38,040 nucleotides of DNA, from assembly GCA_020833005.1 (NCBI GenBank), contig JAJHRD010000011.1, positions 1 through 38,040 on the forward strand, given 5' to 3'. The notes under the pieces were generated by a model, which was given only the letters and a program-made list of their open reading frames with translations, searched no databases and had not been told where the DNA came from. Of this stretch, positions 1 through 7,665 are shown one piece after another (positions within the stretch are counted from its first letter, which is position 1; every line of letters starts with the position of its first letter). The position numbers and the translations under genes are program-made. This DNA is from Candidatus Methanomethylicota archaeon. Its GTDB lineage: Archaea; Thermoproteota; Methanomethylicia; Culexarchaeales; Culexarchaeaceae.

Positions 1-707
1 TATTCATAAGGCCTGGATTGAAAATTGTTACTGTTGAGGATACGCCTGAACTTAACTTGCCACATGAGAATTGGGTTCAATTGACTGTTAGACCGGTATA
101 CGCTGTTGGCGTAACGTTGACTGAAATTAAGCTATATGACCTCGTTAAGTTGGCTTTGAGGTATAGGCCAGACTACCTCATTGTGGGTGAGATTAGGGGG
201 GAGGAGGCATTCGTATTATTCCAAGCTATGGCTACTGGGCATGGTGGATTATCAACAATACATGCTGAATCCCTAGATTACGCCATTAAGAGGATTATAT
301 CGCCACCAATGAACATCGCCCCAACATACGTGAAATTAATGAACATATTCCTACACATAGATAGGGTTGCAATGGAGGGGGTTGGTAGAACTGTTAGGAG
401 GGTTAGGGTTGTTCAGGAGATTGAGGATTACGAGAAGTATAGAACCATATCCACATGGAGTCCTGAAAAGGATGAGCATGTAGTCAATTTGGAGAATTCA
501 TGGTTAATAAGGGATGTTAGTGCAAAGACTGGTAAGAGTGTCGAGGAGCTTATGGAGGAAATTGAGAGGAGGAGTATGATTTTAAGGTGGCTTAGGATGA
601 AGGGGGTATACGACTTCATGGAGGTAAGCAGATACATATTCAGATACCACTACAACCCAAAGGAACTATACAATGAAGCTTTAACGGAAATTGGAAGCTT
701 AAGGTAG
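1..707 (+). CDS. Type II/IV secretion (pilus) ATPase, C-terminal part
   Basis: This is the C-terminal half of a VirB11/PilT/GspE-family hexameric ATPase that powers assembly of archaeal pili or secretion pseudopili at the inner face of the membrane. The frame is open from base 3 with the family block FIRPGLKIVTVEDTPEL, so the TTG at 18 is internal and the gene begins outside the window. Counting from that TTG, the Asp box IVTVEDTPEL comes first, then the Walker B-like RPDYLIVGEIRGEE near residues 50-61 and the His box GHGGLSTIHAES near 74-85. The Walker A region lies upstream, unseen. The remaining ~120 residues are the usual helical C-terminal extension. It converges with the pilin operon at 1914-7159, which encodes the matching membrane platform and pilins. 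Confidence 0.93.
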   Translation, partial: FIRPGLKIVTVEDTPELNLPHENWVQLTVRPVYAVGVTLTEIKLYDLVKLALRYRPDYLIVGEIRGEEAFVLFQAMATGHGGLSTIHAESLDYAIKRIISPPMNIAPTYVKLMNIFLHIDRVAMEGVGRTVRRVRVVQEIEDYEKYRTISTWSPEKDEHVVNLENSWLIRDVSAKTGKSVEELMEEIERRSMILRWLRMKGVYDFMEVSRYIFRYHYNPKELYNEALTEIGSLR

Positions 708-735
708 ACCGTTAAGTTTAAGGGGGGGCAGAATA

Positions 736-775
736 GTTAGTATATAGAATAGTGCTGAGAATTTGGTGAACAATT
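736..775 (+). promoter_or_regulatory. TATA box and RBS for the 776 gene
   Basis: The 68-bp gap after the secretion ATPase contains a TATA-like AGTATATAG at about 738-747, some 30 bp before the TTG at 776. GGTGA lies 6 bases before that TTG. An in-frame TGA at 767-769 leaves TTG 776 as the first usable start. The downstream gene therefore probably has its own promoter. Confidence 0.45.
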
Positions 776-1912
776 TTGAAGGGTAGTGATGGTGGGGAGC
801 TCATAGACCTAGTGAACTTAGCTGAGGAGAAGCTCACAAAAGTTTTTGAGAGGATTGCAAGGGAGAAGGGGGATTGGAGGGTTAAGGGGTTCATAGTGCA
901 CAAGAAGATATCCCACGAGATACAAGTGGACTTCAAGGATGGTGAACCATACCTAGCAGTGGCAAGGGGGGTTGAGGGGGAGGTTAGGGGGAAGAAGGCA
1001 TACGACATAATAATGGAAGCTGCACCAAAAGCCACAGGCATAATAGAGGTGTATAAGGTTGATAGAGAGGCTGTGGAGGGGGATGCTAGGAATATTGCTG
1101 GAGCAAAGATATCTGGAGAGAGGGTGGGGATAGAGGACCTAAACTTATCGAGCAAACTTGAAGAGCATAGTGTTAGAATGAAGCTTATGCCGATTATAAA
1201 GACGCTAATACTGAGGGATGCAAAACAATTGGATGAGAAGAGTGGGGAGGTTAAGACCATAGAGGATGTACATGAAGCTTTGAGGAGGGAGATTGAGGAT
1301 AGTAGGGGTATCGTCAAATACATACTGGTAATCATTACGAAGGCGAAGAATTGGAAGAGCATTGAGGTAATAGCCAAAGATGGTAGGATTATGACTGCAA
1401 ACATTTATGGTGAGAGGGAGGCTTTATCTGGGGCTGAAGCACTGAGGAAGATATTCAACCTAAACAGCGAGGAAGTTGGCGCAGAAGCCAAATACATGAT
1501 ATTCGTATATGAGATTGAAGAGGATAAACTTAAGTTACTAGATATGAGCGAAGACGAATTGGCTGCGCAACCAGTAATTGAAGTTGAAAAGCCGAAGGTG
1601 GAAGCCAAGAGGAAGAGGGCTGTGAGGGTGGAGGTTCCTGAAAAGCCGAAACTAGACCCCAATAAGATTAAGGAGAGAGCTTCAAACTACTTTAAAGATA
1701 CATTGAACAACCTTGGATACACGCTTGAAGGGGTAAACGTAACTTATAGCGATGATAAAATGATTTTTGAAGTTAAGATTGGGAGGAGGGGGTGGGCTTT
1801 CAGGAGGGCGAATATTGATGCTGTCAGGGAGAAGCTTATGGATGATGCTTCATGGGTTGCAAGGGAGTTTGGATGGAGGGATCCTGTGGAAGTTAAAGTG
1901 GAGTTAACCTAA
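776..1912 (+). CDS. DUF2226/PATAN-like archaeal protein (unknown function)
   Basis: A 378-residue soluble protein with a TTG start preceded by GGTGA. Residues ~38-105 (VKGFIV...I.VDFKDGEPYLAVA...GEVRGKKAYDIIMEA...GIIEVYKVD) follow the pattern of the archaeal DUF2226 and bacterial DUF4388/PATAN domains: a small beta-rich module where 'G.I.V.F..G....A' is followed by 'G..A...I' and a G-I-I/E-V strand. The middle is charged and helical. A Lys/Glu/Pro-rich linker (residues ~262-292) leads to a C-terminal ~75-residue alpha/beta domain ending in EVKVELT. No signal peptide or membrane segment is visible. It lies just downstream of the secretion ATPase, and its stop is one base from the stop of the convergent pilin operon. 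A role in regulating the secretion machine is only inference from position. The family assignment is by pattern and could be wrong. Confidence 0.6.
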   Translation: MKGSDGGELIDLVNLAEEKLTKVFERIAREKGDWRVKGFIVHKKISHEIQVDFKDGEPYLAVARGVEGEVRGKKAYDIIMEAAPKATGIIEVYKVDREAVEGDARNIAGAKISGERVGIEDLNLSSKLEEHSVRMKLMPIIKTLILRDAKQLDEKSGEVKTIEDVHEALRREIEDSRGIVKYILVIITKAKNWKSIEVIAKDGRIMTANIYGEREALSGAEALRKIFNLNSEEVGAEAKYMIFVYEIEEDKLKLLDMSEDELAAQPVIEVEKPKVEAKRKRAVRVEVPEKPKLDPNKIKERASNYFKDTLNNLGYTLEGVNVTYSDDKMIFEVKIGRRGWAFRRANIDAVREKLMDDASWVAREFGWRDPVEVKVELT

Positions 1913-1913
1913 C

Positions 1914-2663
1914 TTAAAGCTCTACGAATACCCTGACGATCACACCATTATAGCTGAAGTACCCCTCAACGGTATCCACACTTTTATCCCTCTCACGGGT
2001 TAAAACTGTAAGATAGTTTAATCCTCCACCATAGTAAATGTAGCTTTCAGCATCATAAAACTCTTTACCATCAACAACTATTTTAACCACATCCAATGGA
2101 ACCCCAACACCACGATAAACATCGATAGCCGTAACATTCATGTAAACCCTAAACCTCTTACCATGTAAAGATTCCACAAATATATTTACATGCTCAACCT
2201 TCAAGCCCATGGTAACATTTAAATTGGAAACTCTATGTCCCATTGAAGTTGAATTTATCGTTAAACGACCATTGATCATTGAGTGCCATTCACCTCCAGT
2301 GCCCATCCAATTGAATTGTAGGGTTATGGATGCATTCACATTTAAGTCGAAGCCTGAGTATGCATATGTTACATTTCCAACCCATTGTTGAATGAATTTT
2401 GATGCTTCAAGGGTGGCTGATGAATTCGCCCTACCAAGATCGCCGCTACGCGTGAATTCATCATAAAACTTCTGTGATGCAATTATTAGTGAGGCTTCTA
2501 AAGCCCTCCCAAAATCTCCAGCCACAATCCTAGTGGGGCTGACCCCTAAATCCCTAAACCCCCCACCACTCCAAATGTGCATGTAGTATGCTGAGTATAT
2601 TGATAGCATTGATAGTAGGAGGGTCATTGTTGCGAGGATTAGGAAGAAGCCTCTACCCCTCAA
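1914..2663 (-). CDS. Pilin-like protein 5 of the pilus operon
   Basis: Last gene of the minus-strand pilin operon, 249 residues. It begins MRGRGFFLILATMTLLLSML: a short Arg/Gly-rich head followed directly by one hydrophobic helix (residues ~6-27), then an extracytoplasmic region rich in beta-type alternation and in N-x-S/T sites. This is the layout of TadE/TadG-like or minor archaeal pilins, and RG before the hydrophobic stretch is the likely prepilin-peptidase region. The Glu at position 5 of mature canonical pilins is absent. The TTG start at 2663 overlaps the TGA of the upstream gene (TTGA), with GGTGG immediately before. The protein itself is not recognisable by family. Confidence 0.72.
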   Translation of the reverse strand: MRGRGFFLILATMTLLLSMLSIYSAYYMHIWSGGGFRDLGVSPTRIVAGDFGRALEASLIIASQKFYDEFTRSGDLGRANSSATLEASKFIQQWVGNVTYAYSGFDLNVNASITLQFNWMGTGGEWHSMINGRLTINSTSMGHRVSNLNVTMGLKVEHVNIFVESLHGKRFRVYMNVTAIDVYRGVGVPLDVVKIVVDGKEFYDAESYIYYGGGLNYLTVLTRERDKSVDTVEGYFSYNGVIVRVFVEL

Positions 2664-3058
2664 CTTCCACCACCATATGAGACGCTTAGAGTCAATATGA
2701 ATGTCCTCCTCAAATCTACACTGGTGTAAATGTAGTTTAATGTAACTTCGGGTGTGAAGACAGCATGATTATATACTGTAGCCCTAAACCTAGAACTGCA
2801 AACGGTTAGATTGTAGTATACGTGTGGTGGTAGGGTGCTGGATAATATGAGCCTCACCTGGGAATCATCTCCATTGAATAGGGATTCAATAGCCTTAGAT
2901 GAAGCTATGGAGTCTAGGGCTGAGAGGCAACTCTTATCCAATGGAGCCTTAACCATGCTTGGGGATTGTGGTGTAAATACATCAACGATCATTGGAGCAA
3001 ACATCATTACAAGTATGAGAGAGAGTATTGCAGCCAATATGAATCCCTGACCCCTCAA
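2660..3058 (-). CDS. Pilin-like protein 4 of the pilus operon
   Basis: About 132 residues. I place the start at TTG 3058, not the first in-frame TTG at 3073: the ribosome-binding sequence GGTGGTGGGGG lies between them, and TTG 3058 overlaps the previous stop as TTGA exactly as at the two sibling junctions. The product then begins MRGQGFILAAILSLILVMMF, matching protein 5 (MRGRGFFLIL), with one transmembrane helix at ~5-25. A small exported domain follows, with Cys residues in DKSCLSAL and LTVCSSRF. The C-terminus YGGGS is encoded by the ribosome-binding site of the next gene. Likely a minor pilin or pseudopilin; no named family recognised. Confidence 0.7.
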   Translation of the reverse strand: MRGQGFILAAILSLILVMMFAPMIVDVFTPQSPSMVKAPLDKSCLSALDSIASSKAIESLFNGDDSQVRLILSSTLPPHVYYNLTVCSSRFRATVYNHAVFTPEVTLNYIYTSVDLRRTFILTLSVSYGGGS

Positions 3059-4116
3059 CCCCCACCACCCCAAACATAAAGCTTAACAATGTAGTTTAGG
3101 AAACCCATGGATACTACTCTGGAAGATGATGCAGCCCCAGCAGGCACTGCGCCGCCGAAACTTAGATTCGGTGTTGATAGAAGTCCAGCTTGAGTGTATA
3201 TTGGAGCTGGATATGTTGTGAAGACAGCCCTCAAACCACTCGAATCCACAGCTGCAAATAAGACTGCATCTGGATCGAGATTGTAATCCACCCCACTCCA
3301 ACCATCATTGTAGACCCTATAAATGTATAAGCCTCCAACAGTGGACGTATAATTGAATTTAACGTCGGTCATGAAATATCTTCCAATATATTTCTGGAAT
3401 ATCATTTTCAAACTTGAACCGCTTAAACTTAATGGGGATATTATGTAGTAGCCCACTGTAAAGCCGAAGTATGTTTCACCATCAACCCAATAGCTCAACG
3501 AGTATAAGCCATTATAGTTGGCTATGGCAACAATAGCCTTAACTGGATGACTAAACTGTAATGGTGACTTCTTATCATAGGAAAACTTCACGCCAACTGG
3601 GGATACATATGCTGATATTATGGTTAGATCAGAATCGCTAGTTACATCGGAGCCATCGAGCGTGTAAACCTTAACCTCAATATTGTAGGAGCCCCCAACA
3701 GCCTTACAAGTGATTGTAGTGTTGAGTATGGGTGTGAAGTTTATTGAGAAGCCTCTATCAACACCATCAACCCAACCATTTAAACCATATGGCGATGGCC
3801 TAAATGGAACTGAATTTAGGTTTGATGGTTTACCTATGAGATTGTAGGTTAAGAGGTTAACTTTATCCCTATCCACACCACCATAACCTCCAATGCCGAA
3901 ATCCATGATGGCGCCGCCCCTAAGGACCCCGACATCCCAATCCCTTGGGAGCCCTTCAAAATTCACCAATTTATCCATGAGCACTGAAACTTCACTATCA
4001 AGTGGTATGTAGGTTATGGATGGAGGTTTGGGTGCTGAACTTATTAAAGTTGTAATTGAACTCAATATCAATATGAATATTGATACGCTAACCACAGCTT
4101 CAATAGGCTCCTTCAA
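3055..4116 (-). CDS. Pilin-like protein 3 of the pilus operon
   Basis: Largest exported pilin-like subunit of the operon, 353 residues. It starts MKEPIEAVVSVSIFILILSS: a hydrophobic helix at ~7-27 with Glu residues just before it, resembling archaeal pilin N-termini. A long Gly-, Ser-, Tyr- and Asn-rich beta-type exported domain follows, including Gly-rich stretches near residues 68-80. The TTG start at 4116 overlaps the upstream TGA (TTGA), and GGTGGTGGAGG precedes it. The C-terminus ends WGGGG, again the translation of the next gene's ribosome-binding site. The size suggests a tip or adhesive minor pilin, but that is inference. Confidence 0.72.
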   Translation of the reverse strand: MKEPIEAVVSVSIFILILSSITTLISSAPKPPSITYIPLDSEVSVLMDKLVNFEGLPRDWDVGVLRGGAIMDFGIGGYGGVDRDKVNLLTYNLIGKPSNLNSVPFRPSPYGLNGWVDGVDRGFSINFTPILNTTITCKAVGGSYNIEVKVYTLDGSDVTSDSDLTIISAYVSPVGVKFSYDKKSPLQFSHPVKAIVAIANYNGLYSLSYWVDGETYFGFTVGYYIISPLSLSGSSLKMIFQKYIGRYFMTDVKFNYTSTVGGLYIYRVYNDGWSGVDYNLDPDAVLFAAVDSSGLRAVFTTYPAPIYTQAGLLSTPNLSFGGAVPAGAASSSRVVSMGFLNYIVKLYVWGGGG

Positions 4117-4586
4117 CCTCCACCACCCACATATACGAGTTCCAGGGTGAAGCTTGAAGAGCTAACTCTAACTATTCTAACGTAATTCCACCTAACACCA
4201 CTATAAACGGTGGATTCAACGATGCTGAAGACGTATGGGGATATGGGTAGCTTTAGGGTTACTGTGGTTGTGGGTTGAAATGTGGGCTTAATGGTTAATG
4301 TGACAATACCATTATTGGAGGATATTGTTATTGAGTATGGGCCTAGGGGACAGTTGTCTGGAATATTCAATCTAAACATGACAATGCCACCCACATTCAA
4401 TCCATAAGCGTGATCCACAGCTTCAAGTAGCTGCGATGAAATTAGGCTTGCAACCCCCCTCAAATCAGCCGCCGACACATCAGCCTTATAACTCGCTGCA
4501 AGTATGCCTGAATAGTATGATGTTAGTAGGAATATGGAGAGTAGGGAGACCATGATTATCGTAGTTGATATTGGCGATGTTGGAAT
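4113..4586 (-). CDS. Pilin-like protein 2, probable ATT start
   Basis: A conventional call would start at ATG 4553 (146 residues, MVSLLSIFLLTSYYSG...). That ATG has no ribosome-binding sequence and cuts into the hydrophobic segment. Reading upstream in the same frame to the previous stop adds W-L-I-P-T-S-P-I-S-T-T-I-I before that Met. The result, PTSPISTTIIMVSLLSIFLL, looks like the archaeal pilin signature SPI(I)STxII. A strong GGGGGTGA (4600-4593) sits 6 bases before the in-frame ATT at 4586, so ATT is the best-placed start although no ATG, GTG or TTG exists there. The rest is a small exported beta-type domain ending YVGGGG. The first eleven residues need experimental support; the gene itself is secure by operon context. 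Confidence 0.65.
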   Translation of the reverse strand: MPTSPISTTIIMVSLLSIFLLTSYYSGILAASYKADVSAADLRGVASLISSQLLEAVDHAYGLNVGGIVMFRLNIPDNCPLGPYSITISSNNGIVTLTIKPTFQPTTTVTLKLPISPYVFSIVESTVYSGVRWNYVRIVRVSSSSFTLELVYVGGGG

Positions 4587-4592
4587 AAGCCA

Positions 4593-5372
4593 TCACCCCC
4601 AAACATAATTGACCCTATGAATTACAAGTCTAATTGTGAGGTCTGAAAGTTTTGGGACAAAGATGGATTTACCCCCAAGAAGTCTATTGCCAAGATAAAG
4701 CTTAATGCTCACTTGCGCATCAGATGAGCCAATATTCTTCTTATATATGTCATTTCTAACAGTTCCAGCGTAATTCACTGCCAGCATGTTTGATGCTGAG
4801 CCTCCTGCCGTAGTCCATGAAACATCTATGTATGTTAATTCAATTATGAAGTTGCTGCCGAAACTATATGTTTTGACTAGGATCTTTGTGAAGTTTAGGG
4901 ATATGCATGGTCCACCAACATCTGAATCCCAGTATGATGTTAGCATGGGTATATCGTATATGTTGTCCACAAATGGGCTGCTAACCCCCATTATAACACC
5001 ATAACTTGTGGATGCAAATCTACTCCCAATACACTTAACCGTTAATGTGGAATTGTCAATGACTTGTGATGGTGGAGGATTGGGGATTCCGCTTACCTCA
5101 AGCCTCAGAATAGCGTTATCCACGTAGAATCCCAATCCAATGTATCTTGATGGGAAGCTGAATTCATATTTTAAACCACTTGTAATTGAGTTTATGGTGG
5201 CATATGCTAAGTCCATCATCATCCCCCTAGAAGCTTCAAAGCTACTTGACTCCACAGATGACTCCAGTATGTAGAATGCATATCCAAAGGCTGCAACAGT
5301 CAATATTATGACCACTGAGGTTATTATTACACTGGATACTGCACTCTCACCGGAACTATTCACGGTTTTCAC
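4593..5372 (-). CDS. Pilin-like protein 1 of the pilus operon
   Basis: A 259-residue protein beginning MKTVNSSGESAVSSVIITSV, then VIILTVAAFGYAFYILES. The S-G-E-S-A-V-S-S-V-I-I-T run fits archaeal type IV pilin N-termini (polar head, Gly before the cleavage point, then a ~22-residue hydrophobic helix). The remaining ~220 residues form an exported beta-rich domain with N-x-S/T sites and a conserved-looking Cys pair (VKCIGS, GGPCISL). The GTG start overlaps the stop of the T2SF gene as GTGA, with GGGAGG just upstream, implying translational coupling to the assembly platform. It is the operon's most canonical pilin, so possibly the major one. Confidence 0.75.
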   Translation of the reverse strand: MKTVNSSGESAVSSVIITSVVIILTVAAFGYAFYILESSVESSSFEASRGMMMDLAYATINSITSGLKYEFSFPSRYIGLGFYVDNAILRLEVSGIPNPPPSQVIDNSTLTVKCIGSRFASTSYGVIMGVSSPFVDNIYDIPMLTSYWDSDVGGPCISLNFTKILVKTYSFGSNFIIELTYIDVSWTTAGGSASNMLAVNYAGTVRNDIYKKNIGSSDAQVSIKLYLGNRLLGGKSIFVPKLSDLTIRLVIHRVNYVWG

Positions 5373-7159
5373 CTCCCAAAAGCTCCGAATAGCATAGCCA
5401 TCCTAGGTGAAGTTAGGATTACAGCCATTGATAAGAGCGATAATAGTAGGGCATGCTTAAACCCTGAAGCCAGAACTCCAGTGGAAACCTTTCCAGCCAT
5501 TAAACCCATGAATAGTACGTTTAGAACTGTTGCTGGAACTATTATTCTCACAGCCACATGATACTCAACTATTCCAACTGCAAATGTGGACATGTATACG
5601 GCCATGAACATTATTGAGCTTATCAATATGACTGCTCCAAGGTATGGTATGACGAGCAGGATCCTTATGGATGCAGCCCTCTCCCTCTCCACAGCTTCAC
5701 TCATCTCAGCGAAGTATGCGAGATTCTCAATGGTTTCAGGGGTTCCACCACCAACCTCGATGGCATCTATCAATGTGAATAGGAATACGTTTGCCCTCCA
5801 AACCTTAACCCTAGCCATCAAATCCTCATAAACCCTCCTAAGTGGGAAACCTAAGGCTATTTTACTTGCAGCTTCCCTAAGATACTTTGTGAAGTATCCG
5901 TAATCCCTCTCAGCTAGTGATGTTATGCACCTCTCAGGGGATAAACCAGTCTTCCTAACCTCCACCATATCCCTAAGAAACTTGACAACACCACTGGATA
6001 TCTTGCTATACTTCCTAAAGACAAATATTTCGTATAGTGTTGATGGGAGTAGGGATATGAATAGCACAATTGAGAGAGCAAATGCAGGTGCATAGACGAG
6101 CTCAACGCCGAGGTATGTTAATATAGAGTTTATTGCCCAAACAGCCCTTGCTGATAGCCATGCGAAGGGTTGTAGTGAGACTGGATAGAAGTATGGGATG
6201 AAGGCTATGTATGATAGGAATATGAATATTGGGAGACTTATGGATAGGAATACTATGTATGGATCCCATATTAGTCCAGGTTCACGATACTGAACTAAGT
6301 CCGATAGGTATATGACCATTATGGATAGGAATGGCATTAAGAGGTATGAGAAGAAGAATAGTGAGTATACGTTTATGCCTGGAATGGATATTCTGGCTAT
6401 GGATATTGTTATCATGTACATCACGTTGAGTGTCATGATGAGTAGGAAGGATGCAGCCAGATATGATTCCAATAGGGTTGACATCTTCTCACCAGCAGAC
6501 TTGATCTTAACCACCAATCCGCTGAATACATCCCTAGACCTCTTGATAAGGTAGTCGACAACGTCTCCACCAGCACCAACAGTGGCAACGTAACCGAATA
6601 TCACATCCTTAATCAGCATACTCTTAACCCTGGAAGCTAAATCATCAAATGCGGATAGGGGATCCCAACCCATAGCTCTAACCATAAGCTTAAACCTCTT
6701 AGCAGCTTTGGAAAACCTTTTGAATAGGATTTCAGCTGAATCCAAACGCTCGAAGGCTGTGTATGGCGATATCCCACCAGTAACCATAACACTCATATAT
6801 GCAAAAACGTATGGAGCCTCCTGATCGTATCCAGCAGCATTATTAATGCTTAAAGCTTTTGGCAGTATGAAACCAGCAATAATGAAGACCAATACTGGGA
6901 GGAATATTGAGAATGCCAATATGAAGGGTATGTAGGCTATCAGAAGGCTTATGATCGATACATAGGATATGATTATGCTTGCGAATATTGAAACCACAAA
7001 GGAGAAGCCACCAATAGATGCATAAATCTCAGGATGCAAACCAATACCTGAAGACTTAATGTCAACATATATGTTTGGGTAAAATCTCAATAGAAGCCTC
7101 CCAGCCCAATTGAAATATCTATGAACAACATCAATGAACGTCAAGGCATAATACCACAA
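5369..7159 (-). CDS. Type II secretion F / TadC / FlaJ-like membrane platform protein
   Basis: Polytopic membrane platform on which the secretion ATPase acts to polymerise pilins. It carries two GspF-type domains: the first around GGISPYTAFERL...WDPLSAFDDLA...KDVIFGYVATVGAGGDVVDYL, the second around KTGLSPERCITSLAERD...GFPLRRVYEDLMARV...FTLIDAIEVGGGTPETIENL. Hydrophobic helices precede, separate and follow them, as in archaeal FlaJ/TadC double-domain proteins. The longest open frame begins at 7342 but would overlap the divergent gene and translates to low-complexity sequence. A TATA box (7181-7190) lies about 25 bp before TTG 7159, so I use that start (596 residues; TTG 7144 is the alternative). 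First gene of the six-gene pilin operon. Confidence 0.9.
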   Translation of the reverse strand: MWYYALTFIDVVHRYFNWAGRLLLRFYPNIYVDIKSSGIGLHPEIYASIGGFSFVVSIFASIIISYVSIISLLIAYIPFILAFSIFLPVLVFIIAGFILPKALSINNAAGYDQEAPYVFAYMSVMVTGGISPYTAFERLDSAEILFKRFSKAAKRFKLMVRAMGWDPLSAFDDLASRVKSMLIKDVIFGYVATVGAGGDVVDYLIKRSRDVFSGLVVKIKSAGEKMSTLLESYLAASFLLIMTLNVMYMITISIARISIPGINVYSLFFFSYLLMPFLSIMVIYLSDLVQYREPGLIWDPYIVFLSISLPIFIFLSYIAFIPYFYPVSLQPFAWLSARAVWAINSILTYLGVELVYAPAFALSIVLFISLLPSTLYEIFVFRKYSKISSGVVKFLRDMVEVRKTGLSPERCITSLAERDYGYFTKYLREAASKIALGFPLRRVYEDLMARVKVWRANVFLFTLIDAIEVGGGTPETIENLAYFAEMSEAVERERAASIRILLVIPYLGAVILISSIMFMAVYMSTFAVGIVEYHVAVRIIVPATVLNVLFMGLMAGKVSTGVLASGFKHALLLSLLSMAVILTSPRMAMLFGAFGR

Positions 7160-7175
7160 AACTATTCTGAAAAAT

Positions 7176-7194
7176 AGTATAATATATAAATTTA
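7176..7194. promoter_or_regulatory. Divergent TATA element between T2SF and the 7244 gene
   Basis: AATATATAAA at 7181-7190 reads as a TATA box on both strands. On the minus strand it is ~25 bp from TTG 7159, giving a leaderless transcript for the pilus operon. On the plus strand transcription would begin near 7212 and leave ~30 nt of leader carrying GTGGAG before ATG 7244. Confidence 0.5.
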
Positions 7195-7243
7195 GGTTTT
7201 TAGAATTAAATGTGAATTTTGGTGTAAGGGATGAAGTGGAGAA

Positions 7244-7648
7244 ATGGTAACAGAGATAGTTGAATTCAAATCTGTAAGGGAGCTTATGGAGTATGTTAAT
7301 AGGGAATTTGAGAATGTTAGGAAGCTTATGGAGAAGTATCATGGAGAATTGGAGGATGCTGAAGCAAGGGCTTCAGCATATGAGAAGATAATGAAGGCTG
7401 TTGGGAGGGAGACAGCCACTGGGCCACATCAAGAAATAAACTTCTTTGGACTTAAAGTCATAATAGGGCCAACACCAATGGATGAAGTGGAGGCATTAAA
7501 GCAGATCATATTGAAGTTGAATGAGAAGATGGCTGGATTGCAGAGGGTTAGGAGGGCTGTGGAGCTATTGGTTCAGGAAACGCCAGTAATGAATATTAAG
7601 GTTTTGATAATAGATGAAGTTCCGCAAAAATTGATTATTAAGATTTGA
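7244..7648 (+). CDS. Small coiled-coil protein of unknown function
   Basis: A 134-residue soluble protein, ATG start with GTGGAG a few bases before it. Residues ~8-58 are highly charged and helical (ELMEYVNREFENVRKLMEKY and on), a probable coiled coil. A short beta segment NFFGLKVIIGPTPMDEVEAL follows, then a second helix (ILKLNEKMAGLQRVRRAVEL) and a C-terminal beta strand pair ending PQKLIIKI. No Cys and no membrane segment. It is divergent from the pilin operon and probably shares its TATA region. I do not recognise the family. Confidence 0.6.
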   Translation: MVTEIVEFKSVRELMEYVNREFENVRKLMEKYHGELEDAEARASAYEKIMKAVGRETATGPHQEINFFGLKVIIGPTPMDEVEALKQIILKLNEKMAGLQRVRRAVELLVQETPVMNIKVLIIDEVPQKLIIKI

Positions 7649-7665
7649 TTGTATGCTTTCTCCCA

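Noticed and set aside
7160-7342. Extra 61 N-terminal residues of the T2SF protein
   Set aside because: They would overlap the divergent gene and its promoter; a TATA box 25 bp before TTG 7159 explains the start better.
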